Shown piece after piece: positions 16,748 through 25,762 of a stretch of 64,000 nucleotides of DNA. The stretch spans positions 87,066 through 151,065 of the forward strand of contig NZ_BMHY01000011.1 of NCBI RefSeq assembly GCF_014641555.1. Reading direction: 5' to 3'. The position numbers and the translations under genes were made by a program. This DNA is from Paenibacillus radicis (ex Gao et al. 2016) (GTDB taxonomy: Bacteria > Bacillota > Bacilli > Paenibacillales > Paenibacillaceae). Position 1 is the first letter of the stretch. The number at the start of each line of letters is the position of its first letter. The notes under the pieces were generated by a model, which was not told where the DNA came from, did not search any database, and worked only from the letters and a program-made list of their open reading frames with translations.

Positions 16748-17499
16748 CGCAGCCATTTCTTATGATGATGCTGGGTGTCGGGAACGGGTTCTGCAAATCG
16801 ACTTATCATAACAATGCTTTAATTGATGCAGAAGGACGGTTGTTTCTCATCGATTGCGGAGCGATGGCATGGCAAAGCCTGCATGAAATTGGTCTTGGCT
16901 TCGAGGATATTGAAGGCATATTTATTACCCATCTTCATTATGATCATTGCGGAGGGTTGGAAGAGGCAGCTCTATATGGCGCCTATGCGGCGAGGAGGAA
17001 GATGAAGCTGTGGCTTCCTGCTCCTTTACAAGGGGTCATATGGGAAAAGTATCTTAGCGGAACGCTGGAGAACAAATTGGAAGGTAAATTGTCACTGGAC
17101 GACTATTTTGAAGTGCATTGGATCGAGGAGGGAGAGCGGTTTTCGTTCTCGGCCGGTTCGTCAGCCGGACTGACTGCCCGCTGGATGCAGACACGTCACG
17201 TGCCCGCCAAATTTAGCTGCTCAGTCATAATGAATAACCGTATTTTTTATAGCTCCGATATGCGGGCGGATAAAGAGCTGCTTTGTTCCTTGGCCGATCA
17301 GGGAATTGAGACCTTTTATCATGATACAAGCTTTACGCACAATCCCGTTCATGCCGGCTTTGAGGAGCTGTGCGGATATCCGGAAGAAATACGCAACCGT
17401 TTGTATTTGATGCATTATGGAGAGCTCCCGGCAGATAAGTTGGAACAGGAGCTCCAAGGTATGAAGCTGTTAAAGCAGCATGAATGGCTCTCTTGGTAG
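16744..17499 (+). CDS. Metallo-beta-lactamase-fold hydrolase
   Basis: A 251-residue protein with the metal-binding motif THLHYDHCGG (His63, His65, Asp67, His68). A later histidine lies in TRHVPAKF, an Asp in YSSDMRADK and a terminal His in LMHYGELP. The layout resembles RNase Z/phosphodiesterase-like members of the superfamily. It overlaps the ECF ATPase gene by 4 nt and is followed within ~40 nt by an HD-domain gene. The shared operon suggests it processes the imported compound or a derived phosphodiester, but no substrate can be assigned. Confidence 0.85.
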   Translation: MTQPFLMMMLGVGNGFCKSTYHNNALIDAEGRLFLIDCGAMAWQSLHEIGLGFEDIEGIFITHLHYDHCGGLEEAALYGAYAARRKMKLWLPAPLQGVIWEKYLSGTLENKLEGKLSLDDYFEVHWIEEGERFSFSAGSSAGLTARWMQTRHVPAKFSCSVIMNNRIFYSSDMRADKELLCSLADQGIETFYHDTSFTHNPVHAGFEELCGYPEEIRNRLYLMHYGELPADKLEQELQGMKLLKQHEWLSW

Positions 17500-17536
17500 A
17501 GGGGATTTGGAAGATAGGGGAGGGGGATGGACTGAT

Positions 17537-18241
17537 ATGAGTGGAAAATTTCCTTTTGTAAGGTTGGCTTTTCCGGCTTGGTTCGAGCCCGTTATGGATA
17601 GGGTCTGGTTAAAAATGAAAGACGATTCTACCGGGCATGATTTTTTGCATGCAGTTCGTGTCATGGAGCTGGCTGTAGATATTGCAGCTGAGCTTGAGGC
17701 GGATCAGGGATTGGCAATGGCGGCTGGACTTCTGCATGATTATTACCGCAAGGAGGAAAAGCAAACGGGCCAGCTCCATTATGGACAGGAAGCGATAGAG
17801 GGGTTGCGTCACGAATTTGAATCCTTGCTGGTGCCTTATTTGAAGGAGGAGCGGTTCGAACGAATGCTGCAAGCGATATCGCGACATGAAGAGTATCCGT
17901 TTGCCGGCGGTGCCCAAAGGCCACCTTTGTCTGTCGACGAACAAATTCTGCAGGATGCGGACCGGATCGATGCCATTGGAGCTATTGGTATCGGGCGTAC
18001 GTTTATGTTTGGCGGCGCGCACGGCTTGTCATTGGCAGACGATGAAGAATGGTCGGATCGTATATTCGATCCTGGGCAAAAACCGCATGGGTCCGTATAC
18101 CGGCACTTCTATGAGAAATTGCTGCATCTATCCGATGGTATGCATACCGGACCAGGGAAGCGATTAGCTGACGAACGGCATCAATTTTTAGTCCATTTCG
18201 TTAGGCAGCTCGAATATGAATTGAAGCTGAATCGCTGCTAA
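17537..18241 (+). CDS. HD-domain metal-dependent phosphohydrolase
   Basis: A 234-residue HD-superfamily protein: GHDFLHAVRV (His34), AAGLLHDYYRK (His67-Asp68), SRHEEYPF and LQDADRIDAIGAIGIGRTF. This pattern resembles the YedJ-type HD hydrolases. The ATG at 17537 is chosen because a strong AGGGGG lies 6 nt before it; an in-frame ATG at 17480 would overlap the upstream gene. It ends the ECF-transporter operon, before a bidirectional terminator. Likely acts on a nucleotide or other phosphate ester; the substrate is unknown. Confidence 0.85.
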   Translation: MSGKFPFVRLAFPAWFEPVMDRVWLKMKDDSTGHDFLHAVRVMELAVDIAAELEADQGLAMAAGLLHDYYRKEEKQTGQLHYGQEAIEGLRHEFESLLVPYLKEERFERMLQAISRHEEYPFAGGAQRPPLSVDEQILQDADRIDAIGAIGIGRTFMFGGAHGLSLADDEEWSDRIFDPGQKPHGSVYRHFYEKLLHLSDGMHTGPGKRLADERHQFLVHFVRQLEYELKLNRC

Positions 18242-18306
18242 ATGACAGTGGGAGCTTTGACGGCTTTTTTTTGTACAAGGTAAATGAATCAGTCTTCTAA
18301 TGATTG

Positions 18307-18350
18307 TAAAAAAGGTTGCGCAGCTACGTTCACTCGCTGCGCAACCTTTT
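18307..18350. terminator. Bidirectional terminator between HD and LPMO genes
   Basis: AAAGGTTGCGCAGC and GCTGCGCAACCTTT form a long perfect stem, with an A-run on the left and a T-run on the right. It serves the convergent genes on both sides. Confidence 0.92.
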
Positions 18351-18383
18351 CTTCAATAGAGAAGACGCTTAGCTAACAGCTGG

Positions 18384-19727
18384 TTATTTCAACAGCCACA
18401 AGGCAGGAACGTTGGATGGTTCCCAGCCAATCAGAGAAGTATGGGACTGTCTACACTCATAGACAGAGCCGCCGTAAGAAACCAAAGTGCCAACCGAATA
18501 AGCGGTATTCGGTGCCCAAGCAGGCGCAGTCGATGCGGATGCGGTCGTACCATTCACCGTACTGGCAGCTGATTGATTGCCAGCTGCATCTATCGCTCTA
18601 ACGCTGAATGTATAAGTTGTACTTGCGCTAAGTCCGGTTACGGTATAAGAGGTCGCTGTGCCAGATGTCGTCGTTACGAGAGTCGAGCCGTTGTAGATGC
18701 GGTAACCGGTAACCCCAACATTATCAGTTGACGGGCTCCACATGAGCTGCAGGCTGGAAGAGGTTGGAGCACCCATGACATGCAAGCCTCCTGGTGCCGT
18801 AGGCGGTTGCGTATCATTGCCGACGATCGGGTTCGTCGTTACCGTTAACGCATTGCCGGCAGCCGATACATTACCTGCGGCATCAATTGCTCTGACGCTG
18901 AATGTATAGGCGGTATTGGCGGTAAGGCCGGTTGCCGTGTAAGTAAGGGTAGAGCCGGATACCTGGGCGATCTGGTTGGCTCCATTAAATATCCGATAGC
19001 CTGTGACTCCGACATTGTCGGTAGCGGCCCCCCATGAGAGCGCCACACTGGTGGTCGTTTTCGATGGAGAAGTCAGTGTTCCTGGTGCAGACGGCGCTGT
19101 CGTATCCACCGGGTTTGTGCCGCTAAAGTTTACGTCGATAACGTTATAGAAAGCGTTTGCAGTATCAGCTACTTCCCACACGGCCAGAATGACTTGATAG
19201 CCGGTGCGTGCGGGCACATTGCATGTATTGGAGTAAGTGAATGGCGGTTGTACTCCGCCGTAGTTGACTGAACAGAAAGGCGTTAAGTCAAAGGAATCAC
19301 GGGTTAGGGCTGCGTTAGGATTCCATGTTGGCTTCGTGATGTAATATTTCCAGCTTGCTGTAGCGTGCGCGGCGGTCAGCTTCCAAGTGAAAGTGTTAGT
19401 GCCAGAGGAGATATTGACTTTGGACCAGCGGGTTGCCGACTGCTCATCAAGTTTAGGGAAAGCACCGTTGGCGCTCGCTATTTTACCGTCTGCAGGTCCG
19501 GCAGCAGGGAAGCCTTTTGGCGCTTCCAGGCTTTGCGGTTCGTAGATAATAGATCCGCAATCGGTATTTTGCCCCGATTTGCAAAGTGCGGCCCGGCTTG
19601 CTGGACCTTCCACATAACCGTGTGAGAAAGCGGCTTTTTCCGTAAGCATAAGCATGGAAATTACGGCAATGAGCAAGATGCCAAACAATTTGGGCACAGA
19701 TACCTGATAAATTCGAAATGACGTCAT
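18384..19727 (-). CDS. Secreted AA10 lytic polysaccharide monooxygenase with FnIII repeats and CBM5/12
   Basis: A 447-residue exported protein. After a ~35-residue signal peptide, the mature protein begins at His36 (HGYVEGPASR), the N-terminal histidine of the copper brace. The second ligand is probably His121 in LTAAHATASW, and NAFYNVIDVNF near residue 200 carries the axial aromatic. Two fibronectin type III domains follow (~210-300 and ~310-395), each with GYRI(F/Y)NG and FSVRAIDAAGN. A C-terminal CBM5/12-like domain has AYSVGTLVSYGG and W/P residues. It oxidatively cleaves crystalline polysaccharide, most likely chitin. The start has AGGAGG 7 nt upstream. Divergent from the GH87-like gene. 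Confidence 0.92.
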   Translation of the reverse strand: MTSFRIYQVSVPKLFGILLIAVISMLMLTEKAAFSHGYVEGPASRAALCKSGQNTDCGSIIYEPQSLEAPKGFPAAGPADGKIASANGAFPKLDEQSATRWSKVNISSGTNTFTWKLTAAHATASWKYYITKPTWNPNAALTRDSFDLTPFCSVNYGGVQPPFTYSNTCNVPARTGYQVILAVWEVADTANAFYNVIDVNFSGTNPVDTTAPSAPGTLTSPSKTTTSVALSWGAATDNVGVTGYRIFNGANQIAQVSGSTLTYTATGLTANTAYTFSVRAIDAAGNVSAAGNALTVTTNPIVGNDTQPPTAPGGLHVMGAPTSSSLQLMWSPSTDNVGVTGYRIYNGSTLVTTTSGTATSYTVTGLSASTTYTFSVRAIDAAGNQSAASTVNGTTASASTAPAWAPNTAYSVGTLVSYGGSVYECRQSHTSLIGWEPSNVPALWLLK

Positions 19728-20621
19728 AAATGAACCTCCTTCAAATTTTTTGGAACCAAATCGGCTAGACGGCAGCGCAACAAATCGTCGGATCAGGCTT
19801 ATGTCAGATCATAGGCAAGCTCCTTTCCTAAAGATTTATATATAAACTCAAGAAGAGAGTTCATATCGAATCTCAAGGTCAACTGTATTCATTTGCTTTT
19901 AGGCTGCGGTATAGAAGAAAAAGGGTTCAACGTTTGAAGGAGAGAGGGAGGGAGTATGCTGAGATTTGCCAGACTAGGGTGCTGCTTACTCGTGATCAGC
20001 TGGAGGATCCATGCTTCGTTCGATTTCATTATATGGTAAAATTGTAAATTCCACTTGAGTCTTTTGGAGTGGAAAATCAAAAAAATGATTGGTTTTTGCA
20101 AATATAAGTCTCTAATGAGCAGAAAATCTTGTTTTTCCAGCGTTTTAGTTGCGGTTCAAACGCGGATGATTTCTTTGATGTCAGGATTATGTGAGTAATG
20201 GACAAGCAGACGGGCAGGCTTTCTGAATTATTTTAATAGGTATAAATAACTAATGAGGTTGAAAGAAAATTGAAGGATGTCGAAGAATGCGGCTGAAGAA
20301 ATACAAGCGGCGACAGTAAAATGGGGGTTGGATAAAAGGGTATGTTATGGAGTATGGGGGGATTTTCCAAATATAGTGGAAGCGCATACATTTTTCGTAG
20401 TATTGCATCTTATAGCTTGGTCAGCTCTGTCTCTATAATGGGAATGTATGACATGGAAAGGAGGAGCTTTGCCAGTTAATTATGAAAGGCAGGTGAAGGC
20501 AACGGAATAAGAAAGACAGAAAACGTCGAAGTGAGACATCATGAATTGTAACCGCTATCATTAATTGATTTGGAAGGTTTACTGCATGTTCTCGCACCCT
20601 ATTTTATTGAGGAGGTATATA
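19728..20621. other. 894-bp intergenic region between LPMO and GH87-like genes
   Basis: No convincing full-length gene. It holds the divergent promoters, a cre-like sequence TGGAAGCGCATACA at 20377-20390 (12 of 14 consensus positions) and a TATAAT at 20434-20439 without a well-spaced -35. A 13-codon reading frame at 20469-20510 (TTG start) has a strong GGAGGAG upstream and could be a leader peptide. The long 5' region suggests catabolite or post-transcriptional control of the glucanase gene. Confidence 0.5.
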
Positions 20622-23600
20622 ATGCGCAACAAGAAGTATGTCGCATGGTCGCTGGCAGTGACCATGCTGATCTCAAGCCTGCTCCTATCGGCAGGTCCGT
20701 CAGCGCCCGTGCATGCAGCTGGCGGTGCCAATCTCGCTCTTGGCAAGACGATAACGGCAAGCGGACAATCTCAAAATTACAGCCCGAACAATGTGAAGGA
20801 CAGTGATCAGAACACGTATTGGGAAAGCACGAATAATGCATTCCCGCAGTGGATTCAAGTCGATTTGGGTGCCAGTACAAGCATTGATCAGATCGTTCTG
20901 AAGCTGCCTGCAAGCTGGGGCTCCAGAACGCAAACGCTGGCCGTTCAAGGAAGCGCAAACGGATCTTCATATACAGATATTGTTGGATCGGCGGGTTATG
21001 CATTTAACACTGCTTCGAGCAATACAGTCACGATTAACTTTGCGGCAGCAAGTACGCGTTACGTTCGTTTGAACGTAACGGGCAATACCGAATGGCCAGC
21101 GGCTCAGCTGTCGGAATTTGAAATTTACGGCAGCGGCGGAACGACCCCTACGCCTAGTCCAACGCCTTCTGCACCAGGCACGTACCAAGCAGAATCTGCG
21201 GCGCTGTCTGGGGGAGCGAAAGTCAACACCGACCACACCGGATATTCGGGTACCGGATTTGTCGACGGCTATTGGGCACAGGGCGCAGCGACGACTTTTA
21301 CGGTCAATGTACCTGCGGCAGGCAACTATGATGTGACATTGAAATACGCCAACAGCAGCGGCAGCGCAAAGACGCTAAGTCTGTATGCCAACGGAACGAA
21401 AGTCCGGCAAACCTCCTTGTCCAGCTTGGCGAACTGGGATACTTGGGGAACTAAAGTGGAGACCGTTAGTCTGAATGCCGGCAACAATACGATTGCCTAT
21501 AGATATGATGCGGGCGATTCCGGCAATGTTAATTTGGATCAGATTACAGTAACGGCTAATACGTCGTCGACACCAACGCCAACACCGACGCCGACGCCGA
21601 CGCCAACACCGACCCCAACGGCAACACCAACACCGACGACTACAGTGGCGCCGACACCAACGCCAACGCCTACTGTAACACCGACTCCAACGGTGACGCC
21701 AACAGCTGGGCCAGGCGGCAACATTGCGATTGGCAAAGCGATTACAGCTTCTTCAAGCACACAATCCTTCGTTGCAGCCAATGCAATCGATAACAACACC
21801 GATACTTATTGGGAAGGCGGCAGCAGCTCAAGCACGCTCACACTCGATCTGGGAGCCAATCATGACGTAACGTCGATTGTGCTGAAGCTCAACCCGTCCG
21901 CTGCGTGGTCAACACGTACACAGACGATTCAGGTGCTGGGCCACAATCAGAACACGACGAGCTTTAGCAATTTGGTAACTTCGCAATCCTATACGTTTAA
22001 TCCGTCAACCGGCAATACAGTTACAATTCCGGTTACAGCTACAGTGAAACGGCTTCAATTGAGCATTACGTCCAATTCCGGAGCTCCGGGCGGACAAGTG
22101 GCGGAATTCCAAGTGTTTGGCACGCCATCTCCAAATCCGGATCTGACGATTACCGGCATTTCATGGTCGCCGTCTACGCCAATTGAGACGAATGCCATTA
22201 CGCTGAACGCTACCGTGAAGAACATCGGCAATGCCGGTTCTCCAGCAACAACAGTCAATTTCTATCTGAATAATACACTGGCAGGCTCTGCTCCGGTAGG
22301 CGCGCTTGCGGCCGGTGCTGAAGCAGCGGTATCGCTCAATGTTGGAGAGAAGACGGCGGCGAATTATACAGTCAACGCCAAAGTCGATGAGAGCAATCTC
22401 ATTATCGAGCAAAACAAGGTAAACAACAGTTATACTCATTTCGCTCCATTAACGGTTGCACCTGTTGCAAGCGCTGACCTGGTAGGAACGGTTTCATGGA
22501 CTCCGAATACGCCAACAGCTAATAGCGCTGTGGCGTTTACGGTAAATCTTAAAAACCAAGGAAACATCGCTTCAGCCGGCGGTTCCCATGGTGTTACAGT
22601 TGTCTTGAAAAATGGGGCAGGGGCGACGATACAGACCTACAATGGGTCATATACCGGCACTCTGGCTGCTGGAGCTTCTGTTAATGTCAATATGGGTACA
22701 TGGACTGCGGCAACGGGGAACTACAGCGTAACGGTAACGGTCGCTGCAGATGCCAACGAGCTTCCAATTAAACAGACGAATAACGTAAGTACGACAAGTC
22801 TGGTTGTCTATTCGGCACGTGGTGCAAGCATGCCTTACAGCCGCTATGATACGGACGATGCTACACGCGGAGGCGGTGCTGCTTTGCAGACTGCGCCAAC
22901 CTTTGACCAAGCACTAACAGCTTCGGAAGCATCCGGTCAGCGTTATATAGCGCTTCCGTCTAACGGCTCGTATGCGCAATGGACTGTTCGTTCAGGCGAG
23001 GGCGGAGCGGGCGTTACGATGAGGTTTACGATGCCTGATTCGGCAAACGGCATGGGACTGAACGGTTCCCTTGATGTCTATGTCAATGGCGTCAAAGTGA
23101 AAACCGTATCCCTGACTTCTTACTATAGCTGGCAATATTTCAACAGTGATCATCCTGCCGATGCCCCTGGAGGCGGCCGGCCGCTATTCCGGTTTGATGA
23201 AGTTCACTGGAAGCTGGACACACCGCTACAAAGCGGAGACACGATTCGTATTCAGAAGGGTAATGGAGACAGTTTGGAATACGGCGTCGATTTCCTCGAA
23301 ATCGAGCCTGTACCTGACGTAGTCCCACGTCCGGCCAACTCGGTATCCGTAACGGATTACGGCGCAATTGCCAATGACGGGAACGATGATCTTGCCGCTT
23401 TCGAAGCTGCTGTAACGGCAGCGGTTGCTTCCGGCAAAACACTCTATATTCCGGCAGGAACCTTCCATTTGGGCAACATGTGGAAAATCGGCTCGGTTAG
23501 CAATATGATTGACGATATTACGATTGTGGGCGCCGGCATCTGGCATACGAACATTCAATTTACGAATGCGAATGCGGCTTCTGGAGGCATATCATTCCGA

Positions 23601-24521
23601 GTTAAAGGGAAGTTGGATTTTAGCCATATTTATATGAATTCTAACTTGAGATCCCGTTATAATCAGGAGGCTATCTATAAAGCGTTCATGGACAATTTCG
23701 GTAAAAACTCCAAGGTGCATAACGTTTGGGTAGAGCATTTCGAATGCGGCTTCTGGGTCGGCGACTACGCTCATACTCCTGCGATTTATGCGGATGGGCT
23801 TGTGATCGAAAACAGCCGCGTGCGAAATAACCTTGCAGACGGCATCAACTTTGCGCAAGGAACGAGCAATTCGACCGTGCGCAACAGCAGCATCCGCAAT
23901 AACGGTGATGACGGCCTCGCCGTATGGACAAGTAACGTCAACGGCGCTCCTGCAGGTGTGAACAATACGTTCTCCTTCAATACGATTGAGAACAACTGGC
24001 GCGCAGCAGCAATCGCCTTCTTTGGCGGTGGCGGTCACAAAGCGACTAACAATCTGATTGTCGATACCGTCGGAGGCTCCGGCATCCGGATGAACACCGT
24101 TTTCCCTGGACATCATTTCCAGAATAATACGGGCATTTTGTTCTCGGATACGACAATTATCAACAGCGGCACGAGCAAGGATCTGTACAACGGTGAACGT
24201 GGCGCAATCGACTTGGAGGCTTCCAACGACTCCATTAAAAACGTCACATTCTCTAACATCGATATTATTAACACCCAGCGCAGCGCCATCCAATTCGGCT
24301 ACGGCGGCGGGTTCGAAAATATCGTGTTCAACAACATTAACATTAACGGCACGGGCTTAGACGGCATTGAAACCTCACGGTTTACGTCACCGCATAAAGG
24401 TGCAGCCATCTACACCTATACCGGTAACGGCTCTGCGACGTTCAATAATTTGACGACGAGCAATATCGCTAACCCGAATGTGAATTACATTCAAAATGGA
24501 TTTATCGTGACGATTAATTAA
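20622..24521 (+). CDS. Secreted multidomain GH87-type alpha-1,3-glucanase (mutanase)
   Basis: A 1299-residue exported protein. ATG at 20622 follows GAGGAGG and gives a signal peptide. Domains in order: discoidin/F5-8C (~30-175), CBM6/35-like (~190-320), a long Thr-Pro linker (~325-365), a second discoidin (~370-500), two CARDB-like Ig domains (~505-715), a beta-sandwich (~740-900), and a right-handed beta-helix catalytic domain starting at VTDYGAIANDGNDD. This order matches Bacillus circulans Agl-KA (DS1-CBM6-TP linker-DS2-UCD-catalytic). Asp1073, Asp1096 and Asp1097 have the same 23/24 spacing that I recall for its catalytic aspartates. It would hydrolyse alpha-1,3-glucan of fungal walls or dental-type mutan. 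Confidence in GH87 is good, though a related beta-helix family is possible. Confidence 0.85.
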   Translation: MRNKKYVAWSLAVTMLISSLLLSAGPSAPVHAAGGANLALGKTITASGQSQNYSPNNVKDSDQNTYWESTNNAFPQWIQVDLGASTSIDQIVLKLPASWGSRTQTLAVQGSANGSSYTDIVGSAGYAFNTASSNTVTINFAAASTRYVRLNVTGNTEWPAAQLSEFEIYGSGGTTPTPSPTPSAPGTYQAESAALSGGAKVNTDHTGYSGTGFVDGYWAQGAATTFTVNVPAAGNYDVTLKYANSSGSAKTLSLYANGTKVRQTSLSSLANWDTWGTKVETVSLNAGNNTIAYRYDAGDSGNVNLDQITVTANTSSTPTPTPTPTPTPTPTPTATPTPTTTVAPTPTPTPTVTPTPTVTPTAGPGGNIAIGKAITASSSTQSFVAANAIDNNTDTYWEGGSSSSTLTLDLGANHDVTSIVLKLNPSAAWSTRTQTIQVLGHNQNTTSFSNLVTSQSYTFNPSTGNTVTIPVTATVKRLQLSITSNSGAPGGQVAEFQVFGTPSPNPDLTITGISWSPSTPIETNAITLNATVKNIGNAGSPATTVNFYLNNTLAGSAPVGALAAGAEAAVSLNVGEKTAANYTVNAKVDESNLIIEQNKVNNSYTHFAPLTVAPVASADLVGTVSWTPNTPTANSAVAFTVNLKNQGNIASAGGSHGVTVVLKNGAGATIQTYNGSYTGTLAAGASVNVNMGTWTAATGNYSVTVTVAADANELPIKQTNNVSTTSLVVYSARGASMPYSRYDTDDATRGGGAALQTAPTFDQALTASEASGQRYIALPSNGSYAQWTVRSGEGGAGVTMRFTMPDSANGMGLNGSLDVYVNGVKVKTVSLTSYYSWQYFNSDHPADAPGGGRPLFRFDEVHWKLDTPLQSGDTIRIQKGNGDSLEYGVDFLEIEPVPDVVPRPANSVSVTDYGAIANDGNDDLAAFEAAVTAAVASGKTLYIPAGTFHLGNMWKIGSVSNMIDDITIVGAGIWHTNIQFTNANAASGGISFRVKGKLDFSHIYMNSNLRSRYNQEAIYKAFMDNFGKNSKVHNVWVEHFECGFWVGDYAHTPAIYADGLVIENSRVRNNLADGINFAQGTSNSTVRNSSIRNNGDDGLAVWTSNVNGAPAGVNNTFSFNTIENNWRAAAIAFFGGGGHKATNNLIVDTVGGSGIRMNTVFPGHHFQNNTGILFSDTTIINSGTSKDLYNGERGAIDLEASNDSIKNVTFSNIDIINTQRSAIQFGYGGGFENIVFNNININGTGLDGIETSRFTSPHKGAAIYTYTGNGSATFNNLTTSNIANPNVNYIQNGFIVTIN

Positions 24522-24546
24522 GCAGCTTGTTGTAGTAGAGCCAAGG

Positions 24547-24573
24547 AGGCGTTCTTCGGAACGCCTTTTTGGT
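24547..24573 (+). terminator. Terminator after GH87-like gene
   Basis: AGGCGTTC and GGAACGCCT pair across a TTC-type loop, followed by TTTTT. It lies ~25 bp after the stop codon. Confidence 0.88.
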
Positions 24574-24593
24574 GTTCTAGGAGAGAGGTGCTC

Positions 24594-24707
24594 GCTGCGC
24601 GTTTTGGTTCATTCTGCCGTTCTTGATTCCATTGTCCCATCGCTTATACGATGTTAAATGGATTGAACCTTCGAAATGTCAGCCTGAACTCAAAACGCTC
24701 CGCTTAC
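24594..24707 (+). repeat. Dispersed 114-bp repeat, copy A
   Basis: This segment runs from GCTGCGCGTTT to ACGCTCCGCTTAC. It aligns end to end, with the same length, with the reverse complement of 41541-41654 at roughly 80% identity by eye. Both contain a central hairpin: CATCG, a six-base loop, CGATG. No reading frame explains the conservation. Confidence 0.8.
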
Positions 24708-25362
24708 ACTGGTGCGCTAAAGGTAATATACATAAAGTGTGAGTTAAAGGCAGTAAGCACCAGGTAATCAGCTAGGAGGGGTTACGCACCAAGTAATGAA
24801 TAAAGGTAAATATACAGAGGTAGCTGCTATAAGGCAGCACACATTAGGCATTACACAGTACATAGGGTATGCGTATTGCAGTAAAGTAGCCGTAATCTCC
24901 AGTAGTGAATAGTTAGTTTAACAGAGCCTCAGCTAGCACCATTTTAGTACAATAATGTTCATTCTGCTTAACTGTGCCAGGTTTGTTTATAGGATTTGAA
25001 TCAAAATGTAAAAGTGCAGTTTGTTAGCGGGTTTTTCGGCGATTTATGGCGTCAAAATGTAAAAGTGCAGGTTGATTGGGGCGAAAAGCTTAAATAAGTC
25101 GAAATTGAGCGATTTAGAATGTATTTTCGCATTTTGATAGTGATTTTGGGTCATTTTGGCCTTATCAAAATGCACATTTGCATTTTGATTCCTGTTCGGC
25201 TAAAAGTGATCATTCACGGATGCGTGTAATGCTTAAATTAGTTGGTCACATAAGATGCAGCCCCAGAGCTTTGGCGGCACGTAATTACTTTATGCAACAG
25301 TCCGAGAAGCGCCAGAAGAGAGTCTCACGCCGTGCTGCGAGACCACAGGAATGAAATTGTTC
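24708..25362. other. Non-coding stretch upstream of the FMN riboswitch
   Basis: No supported gene. The first part is rich in short GTAA/TTAC words. The second part contains the TCAAAATG octamer cluster listed separately. No transposase remnant was recognised. Confidence 0.5.
25001..25188. repeat. Cluster of five TCAAAATG octamers with a perfect hairpin
   Basis: TCAAAATG occurs at 25001, 25052 and 25165, and its complement CATTTTGA at 25130 and 25181. The first two belong to an identical 19-mer, TCAAAATGTAAAAGTGCAG. The last two form TCAAAATGCA-CATT-TGCATTTTGA, a perfect 10-bp inverted repeat. It may be an intergenic repeat family or a multi-site binding region. Confidence 0.7.
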
Positions 25363-25392
25363 TTGCTTTTTTATTTCCGACTGTGATACTAT
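25363..25392 (+). promoter_or_regulatory. Promoter of the FMN-riboswitch transcript
   Basis: TTGCTT at 25363-25368 and TACTAT at 25387-25392 with an 18-bp spacer. A TGA triplet immediately upstream makes an extended -10. It lies ~60 bp before the aptamer. Confidence 0.6.
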
Positions 25393-25453
25393 GCTTTACA
25401 AACGTTCCGTTAGTAAACGGTACAAAACTACTACAATACATTAAATGAATAAG

Positions 25454-25597
25454 GATCTTCGGGGCAGGGTGAAACTCCTGACCGGCGGTAAACGTTCCTC
25501 GTTGAACGAAGCCCGCGACTCTCTGAGCCGACTACGGCAAGGGGACTGACTTGGTGCAAATCCAAGGCCGACGGTATAGTCCGGATGGAAGAAGATC
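25454..25597 (+). promoter_or_regulatory. FMN riboswitch (RFN element)
   Basis: Contains the RFN signature segments in order: GGGGCAGGGTGAAACTCC, then GACCGGCGGTAAA, AGCCCGCGA, TTGGTGCAAATCCAAGGCCG and ACGGTATAGTCCGGATGG. They are closed by a P1 helix of GATCTTC (25454-25460) with GAAGATC (25591-25597). FMN binding normally promotes termination of riboflavin-synthesis or transport mRNAs, and a terminator follows at 25665. The controlled gene is an EamA transporter at 25763, so riboflavin or a related flavin is its probable cargo. Confidence 0.96.
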
Positions 25598-25664
25598 ACA
25601 AGTACTGATGCGGGCAAGCGCGTTTAATTTGACGCAGCTTCTGTACTCGCAGCTTTATTTGGGC

Positions 25665-25703
25665 AGCCCCGATTCGCGTGTTCGCGTGAATCGGGGCTTT
25701 TTT
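25665..25703 (+). terminator. Riboswitch expression-platform terminator
   Basis: AGCCCCGATTC pairs with GAATCGGGGCT, with further GCG/CGC pairing at the loop, followed by TTTTTT. It sits between the FMN aptamer and the EamA gene, which makes it the likely ligand-controlled terminator. Confidence 0.9.
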
Positions 25704-25762
25704 GGCGAACATGCAGCCACTGTATGTTGTGCCCGGTCCTTGATTCAGAAAGGTCAATCATT

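Noticed and set aside
21539..21799. Antisense reading frame of Val-Gly repeats
   Set aside because: It is the complement of the Thr-Pro linker codons of the GH87-type protein and has no independent support.
24708..25000. Decayed gene or tRNA cluster in the GTAA-rich stretch
   Set aside because: No reading frame, cloverleaf or T-loop sequence was found.
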